From: a bacterium (Candidatus Gribaldobacteria) CG_4_10_14_0_8_um_filter_33_9
Lineage (GTDB): Bacteria; Patescibacteriota; Minisyncoccia; Minisyncoccales; CG1-02-41-26
Direction of reading: 5' to 3'
DNA: 6,216 nt
Assembly: GCA_002785165.1 (NCBI GenBank)
Contig: PFMI01000036.1
Location: 1 to 6,216, forward strand
Shown here: one piece after another, positions 5,675 through 6,216 of the stretch
How positions within the stretch are numbered: the first letter of the stretch is position 1
Layout of the letters: every line of letters begins with the position of its first letter
Translations under genes and position numbers: made by a program
Notes under the pieces: generated by a model
Told to the model about the DNA's origin: nothing
Database searches by the model: none
Seen by the model: the letters and a program-made list of their open reading frames with translations, nothing else

Positions 5675-6216
5675 TTATAAAAAACAAAAAATCTTCTCGC
5701 CCATTGCTTTGGTTCCGAGAATTTTTTTGGGGTCATCGGAATTTGAAGCGATATCAAAGGTTCGAAATCCTTGTAACAAAACCTTATTGACCGCAAATTC
5801 AATGGCTTGTGCGCCGTTCTCGGCACCGATGTGCCGGAGCATCATTGCCGCAGTGAGAATGCGACCAATAGGGTTGGCTTTGTCTTGTCTGGCAAGTAAA
5901 GGAGCTGTGCCGGCGCCGCTTTCAAACATCGCGGCGTTTGTGTCAGGATTAATCGCTGAACTGCACATCATACCTAAGCTTCCCATGGCTTCGGCCGCGC
6001 CGTCTGACAGAATATCGCCGTGAGCATTGCCGCAGGCAATAACGCCACGCAATTTTTCAGGCGTAAATAACAAAGCGTTTGCCGAATCCACATAAAGAAA
6101 AAACAAAGCAACATCCACAAATTCTTGCTCATGAATTTTTTGACAAATCTTTCTCCAAAAAACATACCTTGATAAAACATTAGCTTTGTCCACGCAAATT
6201 ACAGGAAGACCGATTT
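5675..6216 (-). CDS. Isopropylmalate/isocitrate dehydrogenase family protein, C-terminal part (5' end beyond window)
   Basis: The open frame enters at the window edge and gives 179 residues ending in TAA. Family members are NAD(P)-dependent, metal-requiring beta-decarboxylating dehydrogenases. Reading on from the GTG codon at 6193: VDKANVL holds the catalytic Lys; YVDSANA and GDILSD (59-64) hold the three Asp residues that bind metal and substrate; FESGAGTAPLLARQDKANP (90-108) is the cofactor loop; MMLRHIGA (117-124) follows. The first motifs resemble 3-isopropylmalate dehydrogenase (LeuB); the cofactor loop and MMLRH resemble isocitrate dehydrogenase, so the substrate cannot be settled. The loop has Leu-Leu where NAD enzymes have Asp and NADP-isocitrate enzymes have Lys-Tyr. 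The GTG at 6193 is internal, because the frame and homology continue upstream. G+C content is far above that of the neighbours, which suggests acquisition from another lineage. Confidence 0.88.
   Translation of the reverse strand, partial: IGLPVICVDKANVLSRYVFWRKICQKIHEQEFVDVALFFLYVDSANALLFTPEKLRGVIACGNAHGDILSDGAAEAMGSLGMMCSSAINPDTNAAMFESGAGTAPLLARQDKANPIGRILTAAMMLRHIGAENGAQAIEFAVNKVLLQGFRTFDIASNSDDPKKILGTKAMGEKIFCFL

Noticed and set aside
5709..6023. A 104-codon open frame on the plus strand
   Set aside because: It lies opposite the dehydrogenase frame, whose catalytic motifs are clear. The plus frame shows no recognisable motif and is open because of the higher G+C content there.
1..6216. 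UGA recoding as in Gracilibacteria or Absconditabacteria
   Set aside because: All complete genes end in TAA, and conserved Gly positions such as GLDLQGG and GIDFTGG are encoded without any in-frame TGA, so the window gives no sign of recoding.
1..6216. CRISPR array, tRNA, rRNA, insertion sequence or toxin-antitoxin pair
   Set aside because: Intergenic gaps total only a few hundred bases, the largest being 118. No spaced direct repeats, transposase motifs or tRNA-like cloverleaf were found on reading both strands.

Overview
The window is an AT-rich, gene-dense bacterial segment. All six supported genes lie on the minus strand, so transcription runs from high to low coordinates. The gene content and protein style point to a member of the Candidate Phyla Radiation (Patescibacteria), probably Parcubacteria-like. 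The signs are a compact SecD/SecF pair, a sigma-region-4 plus HARE-HTH regulator, a membrane protein family I associate with these genomes, and a cysteine-rich zinc-ribbon family with a 'WWSDKW..YGRDF' signature. The lineage is inferred from memory of these families, not from a search. Every complete gene ends in TAA, no in-frame TGA is needed, and the reading frames fit the ordinary bacterial code.

Layout in order of transcription: (1) 6216 to 5675, the C-terminal half of an isopropylmalate/isocitrate dehydrogenase family enzyme, cut by the window edge and much richer in G+C than its neighbours. (2) A 118-base AT-rich gap with a weak hairpin and a perfect-consensus promoter (TTGACA, 16 bases, TATAAT). 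(3) secD, then after 22-23 bases secF, the membrane subunits that help the Sec translocon pull proteins across the membrane. (4) A second promoter-like element (TTGACA, 16 bases, TAAAAT) just after the secF stop, placed so that transcription would begin at or beside the next start codon. (5) A sigma-region-4/HARE-HTH DNA-binding protein, a 73-residue membrane protein and a 427-residue membrane-anchored protein, closely packed and probably one operon. (6) A 39-base gap with a weaker promoter-like element, then a cysteine-rich zinc-ribbon protein whose 3' end lies beyond base 1.

No RNA gene, mobile element, CRISPR array or long repeat is visible, and no gene-free stretch exceeds 118 bases. SecD and SecF plausibly serve the membrane proteins encoded downstream only in the general sense that they assist export. 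No functional link is shown beyond proximity. The parts least explained by known biology are the 73/427-residue membrane pair, the sigma4-HARE regulator without core sigma regions, the zinc-ribbon family, and the compositionally foreign dehydrogenase.
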